Source: Mesorhizobium loti CJ3sym (lineage in GTDB: Bacteria > Pseudomonadota > Alphaproteobacteria > Rhizobiales > Rhizobiaceae). Taken from it: DNA of 64,000 bases. The notes below the pieces were generated by a model. The model was not told the origin of the DNA, ran no database searches, and saw nothing but the letters and a program-made list of their open reading frames with translations. The stretch lies in NCBI RefSeq assembly GCF_000472785.1, contig NZ_KI421462.1:200-64199 (forward strand). Direction: 5' to 3'. Below are positions 10,314 to 18,978 of this stretch, one piece after another. The position numbers and the translations under genes are program-made. Each line of letters opens with the position of its first letter. Positions within the stretch are counted from its first letter, which is position 1.

Positions 10314-12139
10314 TTGGATGCCTCCCGGAACACGGACCAGAGTTCATCGAATTCACGCCACAGCGAATCCGCGCCCCGATCTCCTTGCCAACGCGATTTC
10401 ATCGCTCGCACCATTCGGTCAAGCGAGGCGAGCCGTTCCGAGCCGTCCGGCGCAAGGAAGGCGGCGAGCAGTGCTTCCAGCACGGGTTCTTCTGTGCGCC
10501 CTGGCCCGGAGGCATCACCGCGCCAGCCCTCCTCCAGTCGCACCAGGCCATCGAGATCCGGCTCGCGCTCCAGCATCGCCGTGACGAAGCGCATAAATTG
10601 CGCTGGCGTCTCCACCACTTGGGCAAGAATGGCTTCGAGCCGCTCTTCAGTATTGGGCAGGCCCTCGGTATCGGCCTGCGTTACGAAGGCTGCCGTCTGT
10701 CCATTCGAATCCGCAAGCTCGACGCACAGGAAGGAAGTAGCATCCCCGGGCGGGACTTGGCCGAGCCCCCAAGGCCTACGCGTATCGAGCATCACCACCC
10801 GCTCCTGTGTGATCAGGCGGGCGCCGAAGCTGAAGCCCATCCGCGCGGGCAACTCGACGTCTAGTTGCACTTCGAGCATGCCGTCGTTCGGCGTGAACTC
10901 CAGTCGCGGTCGCGTGGCGCAGATCGCCTGACGGATACTCCAAACCTTCCGCTCGAATTCTTGCGCGACAATCTCCTCCGGTGTCCGGGTGCGGGGCTGC
11001 CACTCTTTTAGGAGGGGTCCCAGGCCGCCTTGGCCGAGAAGCCCCTTGTCACGAAGACCAATCGCTCCGACACGCCGCGTTAGCCCGCTAAGGGTCGCGA
11101 AGACTTCGATGTTGCGCACTGCGCCGGTGCCGAGACCAGCAGTCGTGGCATTGCCAGAGCCCAACGTGATCCATGTCCGAGGACCGCGTTCCACAATATA
11201 AACCTTAGCATGCAGCCCCGGCCCAGCCTCACTCGCTGGCGCAAAGCCCATGCCCTCCTCAGTTTCCATATCGGCCACGTCGGACAGCACGAAACTACTC
11301 GCAGTTCGACCACCTTCGGGCAGCCTAGCAAGCCAGTCATCGCGCGCGACCAGCGCCTCGATCCGAGCCTTACCTAAGGTCTTTAACCCTCCATCATCGC
11401 AGAAAGGCGAAATCACAGCGAGCCGTCCACGCTGCTCTGGTTGCCATAGTGACTTCCTGCCCGGCAAATGGGCCGCGAAGTCGAAACTGTCAAAGCCCGG
11501 CGGTAGCTCCCATTGAGCACGGTGAAGCCCCTTTCGCAGTGCCTTGAATCGCGGAGTATCAACGCGCCCGGTCTGATCAAGAAGGTAGTCTATAAAGGCG
11601 CTTAAAGATGCGTTCTCACCGTTCTTCTCTTCCCCATCGAGTTGCAACACCATGTCCCACGAGCGATCTTGGGTCAGATTGCGTGACATCACCAGCAACC
11701 TAAGCTTCGCTGGTCCTTTCCCGTCGTCCGGCTCAAAGCGTAGCGCCCAGAGCTTGGGGTGGAAGGACGCGCCCGGAGGCGGGACAATTTCGTGCAAAAG
11801 CCCCTCTAGCAAGGTGACAAGCCGGTGCTGTCGACCCGGACGAGCGTGGATATTACCTGCTTCGACGCAGATCATAACCCGGTCGCTCAGCCGTTGCATC
11901 GCTGCGAGCGTGGCCAATGCATTTTGCGCTACCTCCGCCCGGTCAAGCGCCGATCCCAGAGTCAGTGCCACGGGAACAGTCAACGCAGCGATGAAGTCGA
12001 GCGAATAGGTCGTGCCGATTGCAGAATGCAGCCTATGATTTTTCGGAGGATGCAACGCCGTGCCGAAAAGCAAGCGATTGTCGGGAGCGAGCACCGTATC
12101 GGCGCTTGGCCCCTTTTTTTCAGTGCTATTCTGCCTCAT
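10310..12139 (-). CDS. Phospholipase D-like nuclease protein (609 aa)
   Basis: I place the start at the ATG at 12139, giving MRQNSTEK, because it overlaps the DUF6361 stop by ATGA and matches the coupling seen at the other end. The frame is open further upstream inside the DUF6361 gene. Two PLD-like half sites are visible: a degenerate one around ASFHPKLWALRF, and LHAKVYIVERGPRTWITLGSGNAT with H-x-K and the downstream G-S-x-N. PLD-family proteins in defence loci, for example DrmC of DISARM, act as nucleases or DNA-binding accessories. The C-terminal 250 residues have no recognised domain. It sits between DUF6361 and the SNF2-like helicase. Confidence 0.72.
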   Translation of the reverse strand: MRQNSTEKKGPSADTVLAPDNRLLFGTALHPPKNHRLHSAIGTTYSLDFIAALTVPVALTLGSALDRAEVAQNALATLAAMQRLSDRVMICVEAGNIHARPGRQHRLVTLLEGLLHEIVPPPGASFHPKLWALRFEPDDGKGPAKLRLLVMSRNLTQDRSWDMVLQLDGEEKNGENASLSAFIDYLLDQTGRVDTPRFKALRKGLHRAQWELPPGFDSFDFAAHLPGRKSLWQPEQRGRLAVISPFCDDGGLKTLGKARIEALVARDDWLARLPEGGRTASSFVLSDVADMETEEGMGFAPASEAGPGLHAKVYIVERGPRTWITLGSGNATTAGLGTGAVRNIEVFATLSGLTRRVGAIGLRDKGLLGQGGLGPLLKEWQPRTRTPEEIVAQEFERKVWSIRQAICATRPRLEFTPNDGMLEVQLDVELPARMGFSFGARLITQERVVMLDTRRPWGLGQVPPGDATSFLCVELADSNGQTAAFVTQADTEGLPNTEERLEAILAQVVETPAQFMRFVTAMLEREPDLDGLVRLEEGWRGDASGPGRTEEPVLEALLAAFLAPDGSERLASLDRMVRAMKSRWQGDRGADSLWREFDELWSVFREASK

Positions 12140-13338
12140 AGGGAAACCGCTGTTAGATCGTGGAGATATTGGCGCACCGTCTGCCAACGGAAGTCCAACC
12201 GTCCGGCGCCGGACGCGCCATTCCACACGTATTGCGTTGGATCCTTGGTAAGCCGGGCTTTTTGCGTCCGAACCACCATCTCTCGCTCACGGATCAGCGC
12301 CTCAGCCTGACTTCCGGAAGGGTCGCGCCTCCCGACATCCATCCAGTTCGCCACGAACGCCTTTGTCGCAGGATGAAGTCGAGGTAGCACAGGTGGCCGA
12401 CGGCCATTTTCCTTCGAAAGCGGCTCGATCAGTAGATCCACCGATCTCATCTTCTCCCAGGCTGGCCTAGCTTCCTTACGCCAATGGTCTAACTCGTCCT
12501 GATATTTCGCGACGAGCGGATCCTCGCCCCGCCCCCTAGCGAAGTGCCGCGCAAGAAGGAGATTGTAGAGCAAGGCCGCGCCATGCATGATCGATGCGAA
12601 CCGCACCGCACGGTCTAGAACCATGGCGAATTCCGGCGGCAAGTTGAGCCCCCCGTGTCCAATCTCCCTCAGGTCGGACAATGATTGGAGACGACCCCAT
12701 TTGCCACCAAACTTTGACGCCACCTCATCGGCTCGACCAAAGAGCCAACTGAGAAGCGTGGGCTCCCCGCCGCCTGCATGTGTCGCCACTCGATCCACAA
12801 TCCAATCTTTTTCATCATTGTTCAGACAGAATCCCAAGGTGGTCGCACCAGAACTCGACGGAATACTCTCATCCCAGAGCATGTCGCCCGTCGCCATCCG
12901 CTCCAGCACCTCGCCAATCCCGGAGCGCTTTGCGCGCGCATCGCGAATGCCCCACTCGCCCAAGCCGAGCCAATAGACCGAGCTTGGCATCCGTTTTATG
13001 TCCGCCCCAGCTTCCCTTCCGATAAGCCCAGCCATGTCTTCGCCAGACTTGCGCAACCGCTCGATGAGGTCGGCCTCCGCCTCGCGCAGCACGGCACGGC
13101 GGTCGCGCGCCTTCCTCAGCACAGGCGTAATATCTCGGAATATACGTGGAAGAAGAACAAAGTAGCGCAGCCGCGTTTGCACTGTGCTGGTTCCGGGGAA
13201 CATAAGGTCAGAAAAGGCGTCTCGGATCGCACCAATTCCTAATTCATCCCTCGCTTCCGGCGTGCTCAATTGCCTTAGCAGCACCTGCGTTGCCTCAGCC
13301 TCGCGCCGATCGAAATCCACCCACCCCATAGCTGACAC
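12136..13338 (-). CDS. DUF6361 family protein
   Basis: The protein has 400 residues. The GTG at 13338 lies downstream of a good GAGGAG, and an ATG three codons in is the alternative start. The N-terminus (GWVDFDRREAEAT, then FPGTSTVQTRLRYFVLLPRIF) is the signature I associate with DUF6361 proteins, whose function is unknown. There is no obvious catalytic motif, signal peptide or membrane segment. It is first in the operon, ahead of the PLD and helicase genes, each joined by a 4-base overlap, so the three products are made together and probably form a complex. A target-sensing or effector role is a guess from position. Confidence 0.65.
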   Translation of the reverse strand: MSAMGWVDFDRREAEATQVLLRQLSTPEARDELGIGAIRDAFSDLMFPGTSTVQTRLRYFVLLPRIFRDITPVLRKARDRRAVLREAEADLIERLRKSGEDMAGLIGREAGADIKRMPSSVYWLGLGEWGIRDARAKRSGIGEVLERMATGDMLWDESIPSSSGATTLGFCLNNDEKDWIVDRVATHAGGGEPTLLSWLFGRADEVASKFGGKWGRLQSLSDLREIGHGGLNLPPEFAMVLDRAVRFASIMHGAALLYNLLLARHFARGRGEDPLVAKYQDELDHWRKEARPAWEKMRSVDLLIEPLSKENGRRPPVLPRLHPATKAFVANWMDVGRRDPSGSQAEALIREREMVVRTQKARLTKDPTQYVWNGASGAGRLDFRWQTVRQYLHDLTAVSL

Positions 13339-14345
13339 GAAAAATCTCCTCGTTTAACCCTTGCGAAAAAATGGCAGCAATCAACTCGTGACCTAAGACT
13401 CTTTTTTATTTCCGTTTAACGGAGAGTCCGGGGCTTCATTTCCGCCTTCAAGCGGCCTCTTTTTACATTTGTATTTTCAAAGCGAATTCGCGGGACGTGA
13501 TGTTCCCAGCTGAGTGTAGTCTGCGTCGGTTGCTGCCCGCGCTTTCTGTCTCTTCGTGCGTTAGAGAAGCGTCGCTTCACTGGCGCCACCAATCGTAAGA
13601 CAACCTGAGAGATTTGAGGGTATGGAGCCGAAACGGGGAACACTAGCATGGTGGCCGGAGCGCAAGTGTTGGTTTCGATACTGGCGCTTTCATTTGCGCC
13701 GACAGTTACAAGATTTGCTAGGTAGCGGGAACAAGCGATGAAAACAATTTTTCGTTTTGAGGGTGAACTCAAGGCCTGCAGCGGATTTTCGGTAGCAAAA
13801 GTCGTTTAGCTCGGTTCCGACCGGAGAAATGGCAATAGCAACATCCCTCGATACAATCACCCAATCTAAAGTCCAGACAGGGAGGGGGAACTCGGCTTTG
13901 AAATTATAACGCTACTAGCGCCACATTCAGGCCACGCAAGGTTGCGCGCGCAAGGAGACCAGGCGCTGCCTCCCTGTCTTATCGAGACATGTTTTGGATC
14001 GATGTGACGGCCTCGGATCTCTGCCTTGGCGTTTTGTTCGAATGCCACCGAATGCCAAGAATTGGTCTTGCCACGCGAACGAAAGGAAGCCGACTTCGGT
14101 CGTTGATCCGAGTGCCCCTTGCGGATGCCAACACGAGTTACCCGGCCTTCAAGGCAACGGTTCAGAGTGGAGCGCGTCGCTCGCAGTCCTAGATACGCTG
14201 TTGGCGATCAAAGGGCAGCGAGGTTGACACCCACCAGACGATGACCGGGATGAGGACATCCTGCTGCGATCTGAGTTGACGATGGACAACAAAAGCGATG
14301 TCAAAGGTAGCAAGACGCACGACATCTCAAAGGGAGAAACCTAGC
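13339..14345. other. Gene-poor 1-kb gap
   Basis: I see no convincing gene here. Several short ORFs (13416-13772 minus, 13866-14048 minus, 13994-14227 plus) have no family-like sequence and overlap each other. The left part must hold the promoter of the DUF6361-PLD-helicase operon, with GAGGAG just before the GTG at 13338. The right part leads to the ribosome site of the gene at 14346. Confidence 0.35.
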
Positions 14346-14909
14346 ATGTTTCAGCACACCCCATGGATTGGCACCGAATACACAAATGGCTTGTCTGGTT
14401 GCAAAGTAGTCGTTGTCGGAAACACGCATTGGTCTGAAGATGGCGAAGTCGACGATCAGGACTGCACGATCAAAACCGTCTCTGAAGTGTGCATTGGCGC
14501 CTACGACAAGATTGCATTCTTCAATCAGATCAGAGGCTATTTTGGGTTCACCGATGCAAGCGAATTTTGGAATCGTGTGGTGTTTTTCAACTACGCACCA
14601 CGGTGCATTGGGACGCGAGCAAATCGCTATGACGCCATTCCTCCGTCCTTGGCAGATGAGGCGAAAGCGAGGTTTCTCAAAATCTTGGAAGAGAAAAAAC
14701 CAGATAAGGTTTTTGTATTCAGCTCTGCAGTCCGTTGGATGTTACCGGTGAGGGACGTCGAAATGCTTAAAGTGGCGCTAAATAACGCGCGTGTTGGCAG
14801 ACTTTTGGATAGCGACCTCTCCTCACCAATTTATATGTTGCGGCACCCAGAGCGGGCGTCGAAGCAGGAGATGACTGAAACGGTTTCGGCGCTTATGGAA
14901 AATTGTTAG
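14346..14909 (+). CDS. Hypothetical protein, possible uracil-DNA-glycosylase fold
   Basis: The ATG at 14346 follows a GGAGA site. The frame is open back to 14298, but the extra residues look non-coding. The 187-residue protein has a beta strand CKVVVVGNTHW, then FFNQIRGYFGF, FWNRVVFFNYAP and KPDKVFVFSSAVRWMLP. This succession of a VVVGN strand, a W-x-x-x-x-F-x-N-Y-x-P loop and a late hydrophobic strand resembles uracil-glycosylase-superfamily domains. The match is by pattern only, and the catalytic residues cannot be assigned. The next gene codes for exonuclease I, so a DNA repair or anti-phage nuclease context is plausible. Confidence 0.45.
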   Translation: MFQHTPWIGTEYTNGLSGCKVVVVGNTHWSEDGEVDDQDCTIKTVSEVCIGAYDKIAFFNQIRGYFGFTDASEFWNRVVFFNYAPRCIGTRANRYDAIPPSLADEAKARFLKILEEKKPDKVFVFSSAVRWMLPVRDVEMLKVALNNARVGRLLDSDLSSPIYMLRHPERASKQEMTETVSALMENC

Positions 14910-15061
14910 GCGAGGCGCCAGCCCGACGGTCGTGATGCCGACGATGTTGCGATGCTGCCCTTCCGCACTCTTGTGCAGCTTGAATTTCGGCGGACGTGAG
15001 TGATAACGACATTGTCTTCCGAGTAAAACATCGTGCATGAGTTGGCGCGGGCAGGTGGTAG

Positions 15062-16474
15062 ATGGCTTTTATCTTCTACGATACCGAAACGACGGGAGCT
15101 GACCGGGCTTTCGACCAGATTCTCCAGTTCGCGGCGGCGGTGACCGATGACGATCTGAACGTCGTCGATCAGTTCGAGATACGATCACGGCTGCTACCTC
15201 ACATCATTCCTTCACCGGGAGCAATGGTTGTCACCGCCGTCAGCGTCGACCAGTTGTTCGATCCACAGCTACCTTCTCACTTTGACATGTCCAAGCGGAT
15301 CCATGACGTGATGACGGCGTGGTCCCCGGCAACGATCGTTGGTTATAACTCGATTACCTTCGACGAAGAGCTCCTTAGGCGAGCTCTATATTCGTCGCTT
15401 TTGCCGATTTACCTGACCAACACCGGTGGAAATTCACGGCTCGACGTCTTGCCTCTCATGGTTGCCGCGCACGCCTTCGCGCCTGACGGATTTCAGTGGC
15501 CTATAAATGAGAAGGGACGAGTGAGTTTCAAGCTCGATCGGCTAGCGCCTGCCAACGGCTTTGACCACAGCAAAGCTCACGATGCTCTCGCTGACGTCCA
15601 TGCCACGGTTCATTTGGCCAGGCTTATCCGCGAGCGCGCACCCGCAGTCTGGAACTCGGCAATGTCATATCGGACAAAAGCTCTGGCGACTGAATACGTC
15701 GAAACCAATGCCGCGTTCGTCGCGACACGGCTGCGATTTGGACAGTGTTCTTCGAACCTGGTGACGGCTCTTGGGGTCAACACAGAAAACACTGGCGAGC
15801 TGTTCGTCCTTGATCTCAGACAAGACCCCGACGCCCTCGTATCGATGGGCGAGGACGAGTTGGCAGCGCTTATTTTTAGCAAACCGCGGCCAGTGTCTTC
15901 TCTGAAGCTGAACGCATGTCCGTTGTTCATGCCGATCGATGTTGTTGGCTCGAAGGCTTCAGGCTATGAGCTCGGTCTCGATGAGATTAACCGGCGAGCC
16001 GAACTGGTGCGCAGCAATGGTCAACTCCGGCAACGTCTGATCTCGGCTGTCAAAGCGAACCGTGTCCCATTCTCGGAGAGCCCGCACGTCGAGGAGCAAA
16101 TTTACGGCAGCTTCTATTCTTCGACCGACCAGTCGCTGATTGATGAGTTCCATCGCATGGACTGGCCGCGTCGGTTCGATATCTGCATGGAATTTTCTGA
16201 CCGACGCTTGCGGGCGCTGTCACGGCGCATCGTTTTTTTTGAGGCGCCACATGTCATGCCTGAGAAGATGCGCGCGGACTACAACCGCGCGATTGCAGCA
16301 CGCATTCATTCTCGGACAGAGACGTCGGGACGCTGGACCACATTGGATGAAGCGATCGAGACAGCAACGCAGATGCTAGCTGACGTTGTGCCGAGCCGCA
16401 GGGCCGTCCTGAAAGACCATTTGGCTAAATTGACGGCCTGGCGAGAAGAAGCAACGTTGGCGCTGCACGTTTAG
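15062..16474 (+). CDS. sbcB: Exonuclease I-like DEDDh 3'-5' exonuclease
   Basis: The 470-residue protein is close in length to E. coli exonuclease I (475). The DEDDh nuclease domain is at the N-terminus: FYDTETTGADRAFDQI (D and E of Exo I motif), GYNSITFDEELLRRAL (second D) and HDALADVHATVHLA (H and last D). The later EELLPII-like region has the extended C-terminal part of the ExoI family rather than a short DnaQ domain. ExoI digests single-stranded DNA from the 3' end and is a partner and target of several phage-host conflicts. It is inside the island and not with housekeeping repair genes. The start at 15062 is the only ATG near the conserved N-terminus, with GGCAGGTGG upstream. Confidence 0.82.
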   Translation: MAFIFYDTETTGADRAFDQILQFAAAVTDDDLNVVDQFEIRSRLLPHIIPSPGAMVVTAVSVDQLFDPQLPSHFDMSKRIHDVMTAWSPATIVGYNSITFDEELLRRALYSSLLPIYLTNTGGNSRLDVLPLMVAAHAFAPDGFQWPINEKGRVSFKLDRLAPANGFDHSKAHDALADVHATVHLARLIRERAPAVWNSAMSYRTKALATEYVETNAAFVATRLRFGQCSSNLVTALGVNTENTGELFVLDLRQDPDALVSMGEDELAALIFSKPRPVSSLKLNACPLFMPIDVVGSKASGYELGLDEINRRAELVRSNGQLRQRLISAVKANRVPFSESPHVEEQIYGSFYSSTDQSLIDEFHRMDWPRRFDICMEFSDRRLRALSRRIVFFEAPHVMPEKMRADYNRAIAARIHSRTETSGRWTTLDEAIETATQMLADVVPSRRAVLKDHLAKLTAWREEATLALHV

Positions 16475-16734
16475 GATGCCCGTTGTCGGCGGCTTTGAAC
16501 CCATCGCGCCACCTGCCTTATTCTCGCAATTCTAGCTCAGCGCCTGATCGGCTCCTGCACAACCCCAATGCAACACTCGACGAGCACATTTGAGGCGGGA
16601 TGTCTCATCGTTGCACCTTCGTCCAGATACGCCATCACAAGTGCAACTCCCCGACGACAAATTTTGCCAAACGGAAGGCTGAATTAGGGTCTGAAGAAGG
16701 GTTCTGACTTTGCAGCACTAGGAGAACCATATCC

Positions 16735-17147
16735 ATGGACAACGTTGAGCACGGGAAGATCCCACGATCGACGATCATAAAGCTAGCACGCCTGTTACCG
16801 GTGGTTGGTGTTGACTATTCGAGCCGCGATTACGACGCAGACCTGTTTAGAACCATCGACCCTCGGCCCGTTCAAAGGGCCACCGTCATGGACAATGATG
16901 TGACGTTGAGCGCGTTGCCTGTGGATGCATTCGATGCGAAATTGCGTTGCGAGAATTGCTGCCTATCGTCCATGAGGACTGGGTCAGTGAAACATATGCC
17001 TCAGAAATCGACTGTCTTGATGGCGAAGGTGAGCACGGTGTCGGGATGGGGCGTCATGGCTACATCCGCGCCGATCGTGAATTCATAGAAAGCCCCACAC
17101 TCGAACTAGATCGCTATCGCGAGGGTGTCCGCTGGCTTCTGAGCTAG
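16735..17147 (+). pseudogene. Small hypothetical gene broken by a 5-base tandem duplication
   Basis: The first frame (from the ATG at 16735) reads normally through SALPVDAFDAKLR. The second frame then gives RELLPIVHEDWVSETYASE and runs to a stop at 17145-17147. Between them TTGCG stands twice in a row (16942-16946 and 16947-16951). Removing one copy joins the parts as DAKLRELLPIV and yields one clean 135-residue ORF. The product is acidic and soluble and I do not recognise it. The first frame continues alone to 17088 with non-protein-like sequence, so the product is probably lost. Confidence 0.5.
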
Positions 17148-17157
17148 GGTTCGCAGG

Positions 17158-17322
17158 CGAGCTCACTGGAGGGCTCGAGCACTGGACTGCTGCAACGTGA
17201 CACGGCGCATTACGGTGCTCTCTGACGGTCAACCCTGAGGCGTGGCGAGTGAATTCGGCGCCCGGCGACGGATGCAGTCTTGCGACACCTCCTGACGTGG
17301 AAGACATCGGTTAGTCCTTGGA
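17158..17322. repeat. Dispersed intergenic repeat, copy 1
   Basis: About 165 bases here align end to end with 30303-30470. Shared blocks include AGCTCA..AGAGGGCT (one or two differences), CGGTGCTCTCTG against CGGCGCTCTCTG, CGGCGCCC.GCGAC, TGCAGTCTTG.GACA and AAGACATCGGTTAGTCC. The last block is identical at 17 positions. No ORF is shared. It could be a rhizobial intergenic mosaic-type element or a remnant of mobile DNA. Confidence 0.65.
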
Positions 17323-17324
17323 CC

Positions 17325-17834
17325 TCAGAACCGCCCTTTAACGCGGGCGACGGCGCGGGCGAGCCGACCATTCAGACTGGCCATCTGCTCGCGCTCCCTC
17401 TCCAGTCGCTCGAATATGGGCAGGTAGGCGAGACCGTGCTCGCCCTGCGCCTGCATCAGCCGGGCTAACGTGCCGAGCGCATCATCGATCTGTTCAATCG
17501 TAATTTTGGTCATGGCCTGCCCTGCTCGACCAGCAATCGTGGACTGCCCGTTGTCACGATGTTCGACGCGCCATTCCCATAGCGCCGGAGAAGGTCGCCC
17601 TTTAGCGCGGGCGATGGCCATTGCCAGACGATTGTCCAGGCTGGCCATCTGCTCCCGCTCTCGCTCCAGGCGTTCGAAGATAGGCAGGTAGGCTAGGCCG
17701 CGCCCGCCCGGCCACTGCATCAGCCCGGCCACTGTAGCGAGGGCATCATCGATCTGTTCAATCATAATTTTGGTCATAGCCTGCCCTGGTCGACCGGCCG
17801 GACGCTTCCGCCGTCGGCGCGATTCGAATCTCAT
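17325..17834 (-). CDS. Small hypothetical protein, tandemly duplicated and fused by read-through
   Basis: The frame holds two copies of a module of about 60 residues, each starting MTKI.IEQIDDAL and passing through GLAYLPIFERLEREREQMASL to an A.ARVKGR or A.ARAKGR end. The original gene is probably a single module. Starts at 17777 (copy 1) and 17513 (copy 2) are both ATG and lie exactly 264 bases apart. Copy 1 has no stop and reads through a linker (SPALWEWRVEHRDNG) into copy 2. The modules are helical, charged and coiled-coil-like. Translation may start at 17777 rather than 17834, and copy 2 may also be made alone. The function is unknown. Confidence 0.5.
   Translation of the reverse strand: MRFESRRRRKRPAGRPGQAMTKIMIEQIDDALATVAGLMQWPGGRGLAYLPIFERLEREREQMASLDNRLAMAIARAKGRPSPALWEWRVEHRDNGQSTIAGRAGQAMTKITIEQIDDALGTLARLMQAQGEHGLAYLPIFERLEREREQMASLNGRLARAVARVKGRF
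17332..17799. repeat. Tandem duplication, units of about 204 bp at 264-bp spacing
   Basis: Units 17332-17535 and 17596-17799 match at roughly four of five positions. Both start CGCCCTTTA.CGCGGGCGA and both contain GCATCATCGATCTGTTCAAT. About 60 bases of unrelated linker separate them. The divergence shows that the duplication is not recent. Confidence 0.7.
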
Positions 17835-18219
17835 CCTGTCACCCGGCTTCCCCTTTGGATCGATGATCGAATGCGGTCGTCAGGAAGAGAAGGATCACGC
17901 GATCCTCGACCCCCGCAATCTGTAGTTCAGCAACCACCCGCCCGCTTGCCGCACCACGTTGCGATGATTTCCCCCGCTACGGCAAGGGCGTGCCTATCTA
18001 GCATGGTCGAAAGGGCACTTCTGAGCATGAGTATCGATCGGAGCGGGCTGGTTCTGGCTGTTAGTTCAAGAGCCACCGCGGTAGTAGTGTGGCAAGAGAG
18101 GTGGGAACTCTGACTAGCTTCAACAAAATCAATAACTTACGCTTAGTTTTGTAACATTGTGACGATCCAGGAAAGGACCACCCAATCGCCTTGGGTTGAC
18201 CTGCCGCTGCGCTAAAGAC

Positions 18220-18399
18220 CTATTGAGCTTTGTCCTTACGAAGCGCGCGGTTCTGCTTGTTCGCTCCCAAAGCGTTCCCGATCAAGCCTCCAATAAACGC
18301 GACTGCTCCAGCCACCCAGCCCCAGATTGCGATCCCGGTGCCAGCCACTGTCAGTCCCATGGCCGGAATGAAAAACACAGCCAGGAGCCAGATGAGCAA
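18220..18399 (-). CDS. Small membrane protein, start uncertain
   Basis: Reading the minus strand upward from the TAG at 18220-18222 gives a C-terminus GANKQNRALRKDKAQ. It is preceded by two clear hydrophobic segments: LLIWLLAVFFIPAMGLTVAG and GIAIWGWVAGAVAFIGGLIG. A positively charged tail after the second helix fits an inner-membrane protein of about 60 residues. There is no ATG before the first helix. I use the TTG at 18399, but the frame is open to about 18515 and an internal ATG at 18360 also exists. It may be a fragment of a larger membrane protein. The function is unknown. Confidence 0.4.
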   Translation of the reverse strand: MLIWLLAVFFIPAMGLTVAGTGIAIWGWVAGAVAFIGGLIGNALGANKQNRALRKDKAQ

Positions 18400-18539
18400 T
18401 CCCCCTGCGGTCCAGCGCCGGGTCGTGGTGCTAAGCGCAGCGGAACCCAGCCTGCGTATGACGGCCGATAGAAACTCCGATGTGGAGCGTAGAGGACAGT
18501 CGGCGGGCGTGTCGAGTTAGATCGGGGCCTCGACGGTCC

Positions 18540-18774
18540 ATTTTCTTGCCAGCATGGATGACCAGAGTGAGCAGGGTGTTCTTCAGCGCGTTGAAAAAGG
18601 CCGGGTCGCCGATCAGGCGGGCCTAGTTGAAACCGGGTGCGACCTTCACGGCAGGGTGCGCGCGGCCCGGAAGGAAATCGGGAACGAACTGATGATCGGC
18701 CACAGCCAGAAGACCTAGAAGATCAGCAGGTAGGGCGCCAGGAAATGATAGTCCGTGGCGTTCCGATAGCGCAT
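18540..18774 (-). pseudogene. Remnant of a sugar-type ABC transporter permease
   Basis: Minus-strand translation from the ATG at 18774 gives MRYRNATDYHFLAPYLLIF, a stop, then VFWLWPIISSFPISF. A frame change follows, then ARLIGDPAFFNALKNTLLTLV. This is the N-terminal half of a binding-protein-dependent sugar permease (MalF/UgpA type), recognisable by FLAPYLLIF.VFW.WP and DPAF.NALKNTL. At least two stops and one shift destroy it. No ATP-binding or solute-binding partner is nearby. It is a relic that shows decay of this part of the island. Confidence 0.6.
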
Positions 18775-18978
18775 CGTCGCCTACTTGCCTCAGGCTGTTC
18801 CACAGACCGCCGGCTTCTTGTTTTCAGATCTCAAACCTGTTGCCGGAGCATTAAGTCGCCGCCAACGCATCCGGAGGCCAGAACAACCAGGCAAAGGCGG
18901 CCCTCGAGCTCCTCGATAACTGGCTTGCCCACCGCGGTCTGAGGCCGTAGGACACGCCGACGCCCTAAGGAGCATCAT

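Noticed and set aside
10071..10931. 286-residue plus-strand ORF across the helicase-PLD junction
   Set aside because: It is antisense to two well-supported coupled genes and rich in S, R and P as shadow frames are.
12140..12226. Longer N-terminus for the PLD protein
   Set aside because: The ATG at 12139 forms an ATGA overlap with DUF6361, and the extra residues are a shadow of that gene.
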